A DNA stretch of 64,000 nt from NCBI GenBank assembly GCA_964570845.1, contig CAZMZB010000002.1, positions 69,015 through 133,014 of the forward strand, written 5' to 3'. Positions within the stretch are counted from its first letter, which is position 1. Each line of letters opens with the position of its first letter. The stretch is from CAZLCC01 sp964570845 (lineage in GTDB: Bacteria; Patescibacteriota; Saccharimonadia; Saccharimonadales; Saccharimonadaceae). The notes beneath the pieces are model-generated. The model was not told the origin of the DNA. It ran no database searches and saw nothing but the letters and a program-made list of their open reading frames with translations. Made by a program: the position numbers and the translations under genes. This document shows positions 47,787 to 56,106 of the stretch, one piece after another.

Positions 47787-48467
47787 ATGAATGCTATTCA
47801 ACTCGACCACCATCTTCAGTCAAAAATATTCGCAAAGCTTCGCTATAACCAAACAATGCGTTACAGCGATCTCAAAGATCCTGCGATTGAGTCGAGTCTT
47901 TTTGTCTACCATTTAAAAGAATTGATCAAGCGAAAGCTTGTTGAAAAAACAGATAATGGAGAGTATCGGCTCACCAGTAAAGGGGCTGGACTTGCCCAGC
48001 TATTCTCTTCTGAAATGGGAAAAATGCGCCTCGGTCCACTGACCTATAGCCTAATATTCCTTCGTTCAAACAAAAATCGTTGGTTAGTGGTAAAGCGCAA
48101 AAAGCACCCCCATATTAACAAGTATGCCTGTATTTCAGGAAAGGTTTGGCCCGAGGAAACGGTTGAATCAGCCGCAAAACGAGAGTTACATTATTTCACA
48201 GGAGGAAATATTACTGCCCCGCTTGAATATAGAGGCTACGCTTCAGTCATGATACAAACCAAAGAGTTACGAACCCATATCACTGGTCCCATTTGGTTTG
48301 CTGACAATTTAGAGGAGATAGAATTGCCCGACCTTAAACACGCGACACCGCAGTGGGTCGAGTGGCAAAAACTACCGTACGATGAGTTTATTCCAGGCTG
48401 GAAAGAAATTGTGGCCATGATTGAAAGCAGCCAAAAAGAGTATCTTGATCTAAGTTTTTCAGACTAA
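47787..48467 (+). CDS. Winged-helix protein with degenerate Nudix domain (candidate regulator)
   Basis: Residues 1-75 form a winged helix-turn-helix (MRYSDLKDPAIESSLFVYHL, ELIKRKLVEKTDNGEYRLTS). From about residue 85 a Nudix fold follows, with the box GKVWPEETVESAAKRELHYF and then TGG: the first Glu and REL are kept, but the paired catalytic Glu residues are Tyr-Phe. It is therefore probably a sensor, not a hydrolase, comparable to NrtR but with the domains in reverse order. It is divergent from the oxygenase gene across a palindrome and ends 5 bp from the convergent secY. Confidence 0.8.
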   Translation: MNAIQLDHHLQSKIFAKLRYNQTMRYSDLKDPAIESSLFVYHLKELIKRKLVEKTDNGEYRLTSKGAGLAQLFSSEMGKMRLGPLTYSLIFLRSNKNRWLVVKRKKHPHINKYACISGKVWPEETVESAAKRELHYFTGGNITAPLEYRGYASVMIQTKELRTHITGPIWFADNLEEIELPDLKHATPQWVEWQKLPYDEFIPGWKEIVAMIESSQKEYLDLSFSD

Positions 48468-48472
48468 AATTC

Positions 48473-49888
48473 TTATTTATACTCGTCGTAGGTCACCATC
48501 AATGCCCGTGAGTTGATTTGGCGAAGTGCTTCAAGCGCTACTGATACAACGATCAAAAGTCCGGTTCCTCCTAGTGCCAGGTTTGGTACCGTGACCCCAA
48601 TTTGAGCAAGAATATACTCACCGGCAAACGGTAGGACTGCTATAAGACCAAGTGTAATAGAACCAAAAAGCGTAAGCCTGTTCACGACTGTGCGAAGGTA
48701 TTTTTCTGTCTGTTCGCCAGGACGAACATTAGCAATGAAACCACCTTGCTTTTGTAGATTTTCAGCAATCTCGTTTGAGTTGAATACTATACCTGTATAA
48801 AAATACGTAAATACAACCACAAGCAAGAAATAGGTGACTGGATACACAAATGACCCCGGGTCAGCACCAGTAAACGCGCCTGGCTGCGGAGCCTCAAACC
48901 ATGTAATGAGGTTATTGGCTAAGGCTGTATAATCAGGGTTGCCGGCTGCTTTTAAAAGTTGTCCAATAAATGCCGGTAAAGCCAAGAATGCTACGGCGAA
49001 AATTACCGGGATAACACCAGCAGTAATGAGTTTTACAGGTAAGATACTACTTACACCGCCATACGCACTATTACCTTGCACTCGTTTTGCATAGTTAATT
49101 GTCACGACACGCTGTGCTTCATTAATCTTGACGAGGATATATAAGACTGTTAAGGAGATTAATGAAACACCGAGCAGTACATAAAATGCCACTTCATTAA
49201 CCGGTAGAGTAAACCAATTAAATATATGGAGCTTAGCAGCCTCATTTGGAATTTCAAAGAGCGACGTACCAAGTGTTGCCAACATTTGCGGCAACTGACT
49301 AATAATACCTGCAAAAATGAGGAGGCTAATTCCGTTACCAACACCCTGCTCTGTAATTAATTCTCCTAGCCACATAAGTAACATCGAACCAGCTGACATC
49401 GCTGTAACTGCAACAATCCATTCAATGAGTGACGTATCGCCGAGTACTGCTGTGTTGCCAGCAAGGACGGTCTGCCGCAAAATAAAGATAAATGCAATTG
49501 ATTGCACAATCGCAAGGGGCAGTGCTATTACACGTGTCCATTGATTAATTTTTCGTCTACCAGATTCTCCATCTTTATGCAGTTCCTCTAATTTCGGTAC
49601 TGCTTTAGTAAGAAGCTGCATAATAATTGATGAGGTAATATACGGCCCAAGACCAACCAGTACAATAGAAAAGCTTGCTAAAGCACCACCACTTAAGAGG
49701 TTGAGGAACCCGCCAAAATCAGTGCTACTTAAGACACTATCGATCACTTGTTTAAGCTGCGTCGGTTCAGCAAGCGGGACAGGTACATGTGCTAAAAATC
49801 GATAGACAATAATAATACCAAGTACCGTTAATAAGCGCCTGCGCATATCGCCGCTTTTGAGTGATGCTAAAATATTTCGCCAATTCAC
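48473..49888 (-). CDS. secY: Protein translocase channel SecY
   Basis: The 471-residue protein has ten membrane segments, the plug-region YITSSIIMQLL near residue 85 and the C-terminal ENLQKQGGFIANVRPGEQTE. A glycine-rich SGGAL lies in the first periplasmic loop. It forms the Sec channel with SecE. It follows rplO by 29 bp and ends the spc operon here. Confidence 0.97.
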   Translation of the reverse strand: MNWRNILASLKSGDMRRRLLTVLGIIIVYRFLAHVPVPLAEPTQLKQVIDSVLSSTDFGGFLNLLSGGALASFSIVLVGLGPYITSSIIMQLLTKAVPKLEELHKDGESGRRKINQWTRVIALPLAIVQSIAFIFILRQTVLAGNTAVLGDTSLIEWIVAVTAMSAGSMLLMWLGELITEQGVGNGISLLIFAGIISQLPQMLATLGTSLFEIPNEAAKLHIFNWFTLPVNEVAFYVLLGVSLISLTVLYILVKINEAQRVVTINYAKRVQGNSAYGGVSSILPVKLITAGVIPVIFAVAFLALPAFIGQLLKAAGNPDYTALANNLITWFEAPQPGAFTGADPGSFVYPVTYFLLVVVFTYFYTGIVFNSNEIAENLQKQGGFIANVRPGEQTEKYLRTVVNRLTLFGSITLGLIAVLPFAGEYILAQIGVTVPNLALGGTGLLIVVSVALEALRQINSRALMVTYDEYK

Positions 49889-49917
49889 CTCTTTTTTATA
49901 CCCTCTCTTTTTACAAG

Positions 49918-50430
49918 CTATTTCTTTATAGCTTTTTCCTTCTTGGCTGCTTTTCGGCTTACCCTTTCAGTTTTTTCGCTCTGTTTCAATGGTACTGGAA
50001 CTTTCTCAAAAGTACCACCCGCTTTTTTAATCGCTTCTTGCGCGCCCTTGGAGGCACCCTGCACTTTTACGATTACTTTCTTATTAAGTTCACCACGAGT
50101 GACAATTTTTATACTATGATATGGTGTTGAAATAAGCCCTGATTCAAAAAGCACTTGGTTATCAACAGTTTTATTAGCAAATGCGTTTAGCTCATCAAGA
50201 TAGACTACCTGCGCTGGAACACGAATACTCTTAAAGCCTCGAGCTTTGGGAACAGCTTGCATGAGTGCACGTTGACCGCCCATGAAGGTTGCTCGAAGTT
50301 TTTTGCCGGTACGAGCTTTCTGACCTTTTGTACCACGACCAGCTGTCTTTCCTTGACCAGCACTAATGCCACGACCAACTCGCTTTTTTGACCTAATCTT
50401 ATCAGTCTGTAGTTCGTGATATTTCGTCAT
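49918..50430 (-). CDS. rplO: Ribosomal protein L15
   Basis: The 170-residue protein has the N-terminal KRVGRGISAGQGKTAGRGTK signature and GQRALMQAVPKARGF. It carries a lysine-rich C-terminal addition. It starts 1 bp from the rpsE stop: rpmD (L30), which normally lies between them, is missing. Confidence 0.97.
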   Translation of the reverse strand: MTKYHELQTDKIRSKKRVGRGISAGQGKTAGRGTKGQKARTGKKLRATFMGGQRALMQAVPKARGFKSIRVPAQVVYLDELNAFANKTVDNQVLFESGLISTPYHSIKIVTRGELNKKVIVKVQGASKGAQEAIKKAGGTFEKVPVPLKQSEKTERVSRKAAKKEKAIKK

Positions 50431-50431
50431 A

Positions 50432-50986
50432 CTATTTCTCCTTCTTCACGGATGACTTTTTCGCTGTTCTCTTTGGTGGATTTACCCATTCCTCGGCTGG
50501 GACAAGTGACTTCAGTGCATCAACTGTCGCATACGCAATATTTACTTTATTAGTACTGCCAAGCGACTTACTGAGCAAGTTACGAATTCCTGTGACGCCA
50601 ATGATTTGACGAACAACACCTCCGGCAATAATACCCGTACCAGGAGCTGCTGGCTTGAGTAATACTCGTGCGCCGCTAAACTTCAGTTCTACATCATGCG
50701 GAATCGTTGTGTTTGCAATCGGGATAGTGATGAGATTTTTCTTAGCAACATCAGTTGCTTTAGCAATAGCTGCCTGAACATCCTGACCTTTACTCACACC
50801 AACGCCAACTTTATTTTTACCATCTCCAACCACAACAAGTGCTTTAAATCGAAAGCGTCGACCACCCTTCACAACTCGAGCAACACGGTCGATATTAATG
50901 ACCTGCTCTTGAAATTGTTTCTCACCAACCGTATTTTGTGACTTATCGCTTGGCTTTCTGGTTGTTTGTGCTTTATTCTCAGCCAT
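50432..50986 (-). CDS. rpsE: Ribosomal protein S5
   Basis: The 184-residue protein shows the double-stranded RNA-binding part QVINIDRVARVVKGGRRFRF and GKNKVGVGVSKGQDVQAAI, then VLLKPAAPGTGIIAGGVVR. The C-terminal Lys-rich tail is longer than in E. coli. It follows rplR by 3 bp. Confidence 0.97.
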   Translation of the reverse strand: MAENKAQTTRKPSDKSQNTVGEKQFQEQVINIDRVARVVKGGRRFRFKALVVVGDGKNKVGVGVSKGQDVQAAIAKATDVAKKNLITIPIANTTIPHDVELKFSGARVLLKPAAPGTGIIAGGVVRQIIGVTGIRNLLSKSLGSTNKVNIAYATVDALKSLVPAEEWVNPPKRTAKKSSVKKEK

Positions 50987-50989
50987 AAT

Positions 50990-51343
50990 TTAAACCTCTA
51001 TCCCTTCTTTGCGAACTGCCTCAGCTAATGCTTTTAGCCGTCCTGCATATTTTCGACCATTTCTATCAAGTGATATCTTAGAAATCTTTGCTTTCTTCGC
51101 CTTTTTACCAATTTCCATACCAACAAACGCCGCTTTTTCTGTCAAATTACCTTTTTGCTTGCCACCAACTGTAGTAGCTGCTGCTAGAGTCCTTTGAGCT
51201 TCATCGTCAATCAGCTGTGCACTGACATGTATATTGCTCACCGTAATACTGAGACGCGGTTGTTTTTCAGTACCACTTATTTTTGCGCGTACACGATTTT
51301 TACGTAACTTTTTACCTAATTGTTTTTTAGATACATGATTCAT
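50990..51343 (-). CDS. rplR: Ribosomal protein L18
   Basis: The 117-residue protein has RNRVRAKISGTEKQPRLSIT, DEAQRTLAAATT and FDRNG-type SLDRNGRKYAGRLKALAEAV. It binds 5S rRNA with L5. It follows rplF by 2 bp. Confidence 0.96.
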   Translation of the reverse strand: MNHVSKKQLGKKLRKNRVRAKISGTEKQPRLSITVSNIHVSAQLIDDEAQRTLAAATTVGGKQKGNLTEKAAFVGMEIGKKAKKAKISKISLDRNGRKYAGRLKALAEAVRKEGIEV

Positions 51344-51345
51344 GA

Positions 51346-51879
51346 CTATTTACCAGCCTTTCCAGCCTTACGGATAATCTGCTCATTAGCATATTTAATT
51401 CCTTTGCCTTTATATGGCTCTGGTTTCTTCAGGCTTCTAATTTCCGCAGCAACTTGCCCAACCTGCTGCTTATCAATACCACTTACAATGATATTCATTT
51501 TCTCAACTTTAATATCAATACCTTGTGGTGCTTCATATTTCACCGGATGAGAAAACCCAAGTGACATTTCGAGCTGCTGGCCACCGCCTTTAACACGAAA
51601 ACCCACACCACTGACTTCAAGTTTTTTCTCAAAACCCTTTGTCACCCCAACCACCATATTGTTGATGAGTGAACGTATGAGACCATGCTGTGCACGTGCA
51701 ATTTTTTCATCAGACTTGCGAGAGACAACGATCTGATTCTCTTCATTCTTGACTGTTACCTCAGGAAGTAACGCTTGTGACAGTTCACCTTTTGGACCTT
51801 GCACTTTGACAGTGTTTTGGTCGACCGTGATTGTCACGCCAGCTGGAACTTCAATTGGCAGTTTTCCGATTCGACTCAT
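51346..51879 (-). CDS. rplF: Ribosomal protein L6
   Basis: The 177-residue protein starts MSRIGKLPIEVPAGVTITVD, contains two L6 repeats and ends with the conserved RSLKKPEPYKGKGIKYANEQ. Typical length. Confidence 0.97.
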   Translation of the reverse strand: MSRIGKLPIEVPAGVTITVDQNTVKVQGPKGELSQALLPEVTVKNEENQIVVSRKSDEKIARAQHGLIRSLINNMVVGVTKGFEKKLEVSGVGFRVKGGGQQLEMSLGFSHPVKYEAPQGIDIKVEKMNIIVSGIDKQQVGQVAAEIRSLKKPEPYKGKGIKYANEQIIRKAGKAGK

Positions 51880-51902
51880 TAAAACTTTCTCCTTAACCTT
51901 TC

Positions 51903-52304
51903 TTAATAGACCTTACAAAGCAGTTCGCCGCCAAGTCGCTGCTTCACCGCTTCTTGACCAGTCATAATGCCTTTACTAGTGCTGATAATCATAACACCCC
52001 GGCCACTTTTTACCTTTGGAATATCGTTAGCACCCGCATAGACACGACGACCAGGACGACTCACACGAGCGATTTCAGTAATCTTAGCATTTTCACCCGG
52101 CTGATTGATTGTTATTACAATTGTGCCACGCGGTGAACCTTTTTCAACCGCAACATCGGCAATATAGCCAGACTTTTTCAGCTGCTTGGCAACAGTTTCT
52201 TTTAGTTTGCTGGCTGGTACACGAACTTCATATTTGCCTACCAAAATTGCGTTTCGAATGCGAGTTAATAGGTCAGCGATAGGATCAGTTGATTGTAATG
52301 ACAT
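51903..52304 (-). CDS. rpsH: Ribosomal protein S8
   Basis: The 133-residue protein has DPIADLLTRIRNAILVGKYE and the C-terminal SRPGRRVYAGANDIPKVKSG and STSKGIMTGQEA signatures. It follows rpsN by 16 bp. In other bacteria S8 binds its own mRNA; no clear copy of its site was seen here. Confidence 0.97.
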   Translation of the reverse strand: MSLQSTDPIADLLTRIRNAILVGKYEVRVPASKLKETVAKQLKKSGYIADVAVEKGSPRGTIVITINQPGENAKITEIARVSRPGRRVYAGANDIPKVKSGRGVMIISTSKGIMTGQEAVKQRLGGELLCKVY

Positions 52305-52320
52305 ATAATTTTCTCCTTTC

Positions 52321-52590
52321 CTACCAACTACTCTTTGTTATACCAGGGATCTCTCCCTTGCTTGCGCGTTCACGAAAACTGATTCGACTAAGTCCAAAAC
52401 GACGCATAAATGCATGAGGACGACCAGTTTCAACACAACGGTTCTTCCAGCGAGTTGGGCTTGAGTTAGGCGGCAACTTTGCCAATCCTTCATAATCACC
52501 AGCTGCCTTCAGTTCAGCTCGCTTTGCTGCGTATTTTTTAATCATTTTTTGCCGCTTTTTATCGCGCGCGATGTTTGATTTTCTAGCCAT
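52321..52590 (-). CDS. rpsN: Ribosomal protein S14, zinc-free short form
   Basis: The 89-residue protein has LAKLPPNSSPTRWKNRCVET and GRPHAFMRRFGLSRISFRER, matching the C-minus S14 type of about 89 residues. The CxxC...CxxC zinc motif of the 61-residue form is absent. The ATG overlaps the rplE stop by one base. Confidence 0.96.
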   Translation of the reverse strand: MARKSNIARDKKRQKMIKKYAAKRAELKAAGDYEGLAKLPPNSSPTRWKNRCVETGRPHAFMRRFGLSRISFRERASKGEIPGITKSSW

Positions 52591-53174
52591 TAGCGTTTGC
52601 CTCCTTTCTTTTCAAATGGAATACCAAATTTTTCTAGCAGTGCTCGGCTATGTTCTGGCTGCTTACTCTCAATTACAAATGTAACTTGCAAACCATGTAG
52701 CTTCTGCGTGTCTTCAAAAGTAAGCTCTGGGAAAATTGACTGCTCAATAATGCCTAAGCTGTAATTACCACTTTTATCAAATGCTTTTGCACTTACACCG
52801 TGAAAATCACGAACTCGGGGGAGTACAACGTTCACCAGTCGGTCTAAGAATTCATACATCCTTGCTCCGCGAAGCGTCACACTCACGCCAACTCGATTCA
52901 TGCCTGCTCGAATTTTAAAGCTCGCAATACTCTTCTTAGCCATACGATCAATTGGTTGTTGCCCTGTAATTTTTCGAAGTGTGTTACTCACAATTTCATG
53001 ATATTTTTTATCATCTTTATACTTACCAATACCACTACTCACCACAATTTTTACCAACTGCGGTGCTTCATGAGGGTTGCGAAGCTCTAATTCCTTTGTC
53101 AACTCTGGCACTAAGTTTTCCTTGTAGAGCTGCTTTAAGCGTGGAGTTGATGGTGCAATTGTCTTGGTTGCCAT
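52590..53174 (-). CDS. rplE: Ribosomal protein L5
   Basis: The 194-residue protein has LVKIVVSSGIGKYKDDKKYH, ITGQQPIDRMAKKSIASFKI and the C-terminal YSLGIIEQSIFPELTFEDTQ. It contacts 5S rRNA and the P-site tRNA. One-base overlap with rplX. Confidence 0.97.
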   Translation of the reverse strand: MATKTIAPSTPRLKQLYKENLVPELTKELELRNPHEAPQLVKIVVSSGIGKYKDDKKYHEIVSNTLRKITGQQPIDRMAKKSIASFKIRAGMNRVGVSVTLRGARMYEFLDRLVNVVLPRVRDFHGVSAKAFDKSGNYSLGIIEQSIFPELTFEDTQKLHGLQVTFVIESKQPEHSRALLEKFGIPFEKKGGKR

Positions 53175-53500
53175 TATTTTATCTCCTTATTCTTCAAGTT
53201 TCGCGCTACACGAACTTTTTTACCATCCGGTTTAATCAACCAGCCAACTCGAGCAGTCTTGCCAGCTGTTTTATCAGCTATAAGCGCCACTTTGCTAATT
53301 GGCATTGGAATATGAATATCTTTCTTACTGCCTTTCGGATTTAACTGTGTTGGCTTCACGTGTCGCTTGCGTTGCCCAATCCCATCAATAAGTACAGCAT
53401 TTTTTTCTGGCAATACTGCGGTCACTTTCGCAACTTTTCCTTTATGACTTCCGGCAATCACTTTTACGCTATCGCCTTTTTTAATTTTCAAACTTGCCAT
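53174..53500 (-). CDS. rplX: Ribosomal protein L24
   Basis: The 108-residue protein has the KOW motif KGDSVKVIAGSHKGKVAKVT near the N-terminus and PTQLNPKGSKKDIHIPMPIS. It is one of the first proteins to bind 23S rRNA. Adjacent to rplN. Confidence 0.96.
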   Translation of the reverse strand: MASLKIKKGDSVKVIAGSHKGKVAKVTAVLPEKNAVLIDGIGQRKRHVKPTQLNPKGSKKDIHIPMPISKVALIADKTAGKTARVGWLIKPDGKKVRVARNLKNKEIK

Positions 53501-53501
53501 A

Positions 53502-53870
53502 TTAAAGTACCTCCGGAGCTAAGCTCACGATTTTTGCATAGCCTTTTTCACGCATTTCTCTGGGAACAGGACCAAATACACGAGTTGCACGCGGTTGTTT
53601 ATCATCACCGATAATCACTGCTGCATTGTCATCAAAACAGATTGTGCTGCCATCTTTACGCAAAATTTTATCTCTTGTACGTACGACAACTGCTTTTACA
53701 ACGCTCTTTTTCTTAATGGTACCAGTTGGGTTAGCATCTTTAACAGTTGCAACAATAATGTCGCCAACTCGGGCATAGCGTTTTTTACTACCACCAAGCA
53801 CACGAATACAAAGAATTTCTTTCGCTCCGCTATTGTCAGTTACTTTTAGTCGAGACTCTTGCTGAATCAT
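53502..53870 (-). CDS. rplN: Ribosomal protein L14
   Basis: The 122-residue protein starts MIQQESRLKVTDNSGAKEIL and has CIRVLGGSKKRYARVGDIIV and FGPVPREMREKGYAKIVSLA, all standard. It overlaps rpsQ by 4 bp. Confidence 0.97.
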   Translation of the reverse strand: MIQQESRLKVTDNSGAKEILCIRVLGGSKKRYARVGDIIVATVKDANPTGTIKKKSVVKAVVVRTRDKILRKDGSTICFDDNAAVIIGDDKQPRATRVFGPVPREMREKGYAKIVSLAPEVL

Positions 53871-54142
53871 GCCGCCTCCTCTTCTTTCAACTCAACTACA
53901 GCATGACCAACTTCAAGAACTTTTGAAAGCGTAAAGCTTTTTCGTTTACTGATCGGGCGAGTCTCAACGATTTCCACCACGTCACCAATGTTTGCCTCAT
54001 TATTCTCATCATGTGCGATATATTTTGTATTCACGGTATACTGCTTACCATACAGTGGATGTGTTTGGCGGCGTGTTGAAGTAATGACAATTGTTTTGTC
54101 CTGTTTATTTGAAGTTACTTTTCCAACAATTTTCTTTGCCAT
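53867..54142 (-). CDS. rpsQ: Ribosomal protein S17
   Basis: The 91-residue OB-fold protein has GKVTSNKQDKTIVITSTRRQ, THPLYGKQYTVNTKYIAHDE and VVEIVETRPISKRKSFTLSK. One-base overlap with rpmC. Confidence 0.96.
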   Translation of the reverse strand: MAKKIVGKVTSNKQDKTIVITSTRRQTHPLYGKQYTVNTKYIAHDENNEANIGDVVEIVETRPISKRKSFTLSKVLEVGHAVVELKEEEAA

Positions 54143-54354
54143 TATTTCCTCTCCTTATCAGCTGCTTGCTTCATTTCCAAAATAATTGTATAGATTCGAG
54201 CTATTTCTTTTCGCAAGTAATTTATCTTTGCCGGATTTGCAAGCTCGCGCGCAGCATTTGTTCGCCTTGCCTCACCAAGTTCGCGCTGATTCTTAGCAAG
54301 CTCTACCCTTAAATCGGTGATACTTTTCTTTCTCAGTTCGGTCGCGGTTGCCAT
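54142..54354 (-). CDS. rpmC: Ribosomal protein L29
   Basis: The 70-residue two-helix protein has LRKKSITDLRVELAKNQREL and NPAKINYLRKEIARIYTIIL. It lies at the peptide exit, next to L23. It follows rplP by 3 bp. Confidence 0.95.
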   Translation of the reverse strand: MATATELRKKSITDLRVELAKNQRELGEARRTNAARELANPAKINYLRKEIARIYTIILEMKQAADKERK

Positions 54355-54357
54355 AGT

Positions 54358-54771
54358 CTAAATCTCCTCCCTTTTGATAAAGCGTGTCCTCACAGGAAGC
54401 TTATGGCTCGCAAGTCGCATTGCTTCGCGCGCAAGATCTTCATTAACACCCTTCATCTCAAACATCACTGTGCCGGTTTTTACCTTTGCAACAAAAAATT
54501 CCGGGTTTCCTTTTCCACTTCCCATCTTTACATCTTGTGGTTTACGAGTTACGGGAGTATGGGGAAAGATACGAATCCAAATTTTTCCACCACGCTTGAT
54601 GTAGCGTGTCATCGCTTGGCGAGCCGACTCGATTTGGCGGCTTGTTATTCGCTCGTTTGTAAGACTCTGCAGGGCATAGTCACCAAAAGCGATATAATTG
54701 CCTTTGGTTGCAACGCCTTTATTCTTGCCTTTTCGAACCTTTCGATACTTTGTCTTCTTTGGTAATAACAT
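54358..54771 (-). CDS. rplP: Ribosomal protein L16
   Basis: The 137-residue protein starts MLLPKKTKYRKVRKGKNKG and has GDYALQSLTNERITSRQIES, WIRIFPHTPVTRKPQDVKMG and GSGKGNPEFFVAKVKTGTVM. All family landmarks are present. Confidence 0.97.
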   Translation of the reverse strand: MLLPKKTKYRKVRKGKNKGVATKGNYIAFGDYALQSLTNERITSRQIESARQAMTRYIKRGGKIWIRIFPHTPVTRKPQDVKMGSGKGNPEFFVAKVKTGTVMFEMKGVNEDLAREAMRLASHKLPVRTRFIKREEI

Positions 54772-54790
54772 ACTTTAATCCTCTAAGGCT

Positions 54791-55429
54791 CTATCGATTC
54801 TGAGCCTGTTCTCCTTTATAAATCCATACCTTTACACCGATAATTCCCGCTGGAGTTTGTGCACGTGCAGCGTGATAATCAATATCGGCACGAAGTGTGT
54901 GAAGTGGTACACTCCCGCGAATTTCTTTCTCACGACGGCTCATTTCAGCACCGTTCAAACGACCGGCTACCTCAATACGAACCCCCTTCGCTCCTGCATT
55001 CATGGTGTTTTGTGCTGTCATCTTTACTGCCCGTCGGAAATTGATACGTCGTTCCAACTGATGAGCAATGTTTTCAGCCACTAGTTTTGCCGCAAGTTCA
55101 GGACGCTTTACTTCTTCAATATTAATCCGTACCGGCTGCCCAACAATTTTCTGAACAGTATCTTTAATCTCAGTGACGCCCGTTCCGCCTTTTCCAATTA
55201 CGACGCCAGCTTTTGCTGTATGAATTGTCACGGTAACAAGATTTGCTGAACGCTCAATCTCAATTAAATTAATCGTCGGACGAGATTTAAAGCGATCTTC
55301 AACAAATTTACGAATCTTAATATCTTGTGCTAACCACTCCGCATATTCACGCTTACCTGTAAACCAGCGCGAACGCCAATTTTTTGTCACTTGTAAGCGC
55401 ATGCTGATAGGATTTACTTTCTGGCCCAT
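54791..55429 (-). CDS. rpsC: Ribosomal protein S3
   Basis: The 212-residue protein has the N-terminal MGQKVNPISMRLQVTKNWRS, the KH domain VVIGKGGTGVTEIKDTVQKI and the C-terminal GAEMSRREKEIRGSVPLHTL. The C-terminus is a little shorter than in E. coli (233). One-base overlap with rplV. Confidence 0.97.
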   Translation of the reverse strand: MGQKVNPISMRLQVTKNWRSRWFTGKREYAEWLAQDIKIRKFVEDRFKSRPTINLIEIERSANLVTVTIHTAKAGVVIGKGGTGVTEIKDTVQKIVGQPVRINIEEVKRPELAAKLVAENIAHQLERRINFRRAVKMTAQNTMNAGAKGVRIEVAGRLNGAEMSRREKEIRGSVPLHTLRADIDYHAARAQTPAGIIGVKVWIYKGEQAQNR

Positions 55430-55836
55430 TACTTGCTCTCCTTACTTGTGCTTTTATTGGCTGCTTTTGCTGCCGGCTTTTTCTTCACCTTCTCAGTACC
55501 AGCTATTACTACTCGAATATGGCTTGTACGCTTTTGAAATGGATGTGCTTGACCTCGCGCCACTGGCTTAAATCGCTTTAAACGTGGACCATCGCCAACT
55601 TGAATACTCTCAATTTTTAGCGTTTTTTTGTCGAGTCCATGATTATTAGTCGCATTTGCCGCTGCGCTTTCAATCGTCTTTTTCACAGCAAGGGCTGCAC
55701 GCTTTGGTGTGTGTTCTAAGATCGTAACGGCATCTGTCACGCTGCGACCACGCACCAAACTTGCCACCAAGCCAACTTTGCGTGGAGATTGAGAAACTTC
55801 TTTAGCGATTGCTTTTACTTCTTTAACAGCAGTCAT
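55429..55836 (-). CDS. rplV: Ribosomal protein L22
   Basis: The 135-residue protein has KEVSQSPRKVGLVASLVRGR, AVKKTIESAAANATNNHGLD and ARGQAHPFQKRTSHIRVVI; its beta hairpin lines the exit tunnel. It ends with a basic tail. It follows rpsS by 3 bp. Confidence 0.97.
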   Translation of the reverse strand: MTAVKEVKAIAKEVSQSPRKVGLVASLVRGRSVTDAVTILEHTPKRAALAVKKTIESAAANATNNHGLDKKTLKIESIQVGDGPRLKRFKPVARGQAHPFQKRTSHIRVVIAGTEKVKKKPAAKAANKSTSKESK

Positions 55837-55839
55837 AAT

Positions 55840-56103
55840 CTATTTCTCCTTGCCTCCATGCTTGCGAAACTTACGAGTCGGCGCAAATTCACCAAGCTTG
55901 TGACCAACCATATTCTCGCTGATATACACAGGAACATGTACCTTACCATTATGAATAGCGATAGTGCGGCCAACCATATCAGGACTAATTGTGCTTGCAC
56001 GTGCCCACGTTTTAATGACTGTTCTATCATCATTACCAAGCGCCGCAACTTTCTTTGCAAGCTTGAAATCGACAAATGGACCTTTTTTTAGTGAACGACT
56101 CAT
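55840..56103 (-). CDS. rpsS: Ribosomal protein S19
   Basis: The 87-residue protein starts MSRSLKKGPFVDFKLAKKVA and has WARASTISPDMVGRTIAIHN and MVGHKLGEFAPTRKFRKHGG, typical of S19. Confidence 0.97.
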   Translation of the reverse strand: MSRSLKKGPFVDFKLAKKVAALGNDDRTVIKTWARASTISPDMVGRTIAIHNGKVHVPVYISENMVGHKLGEFAPTRKFRKHGGKEK

Positions 56104-56106
56104 ATT

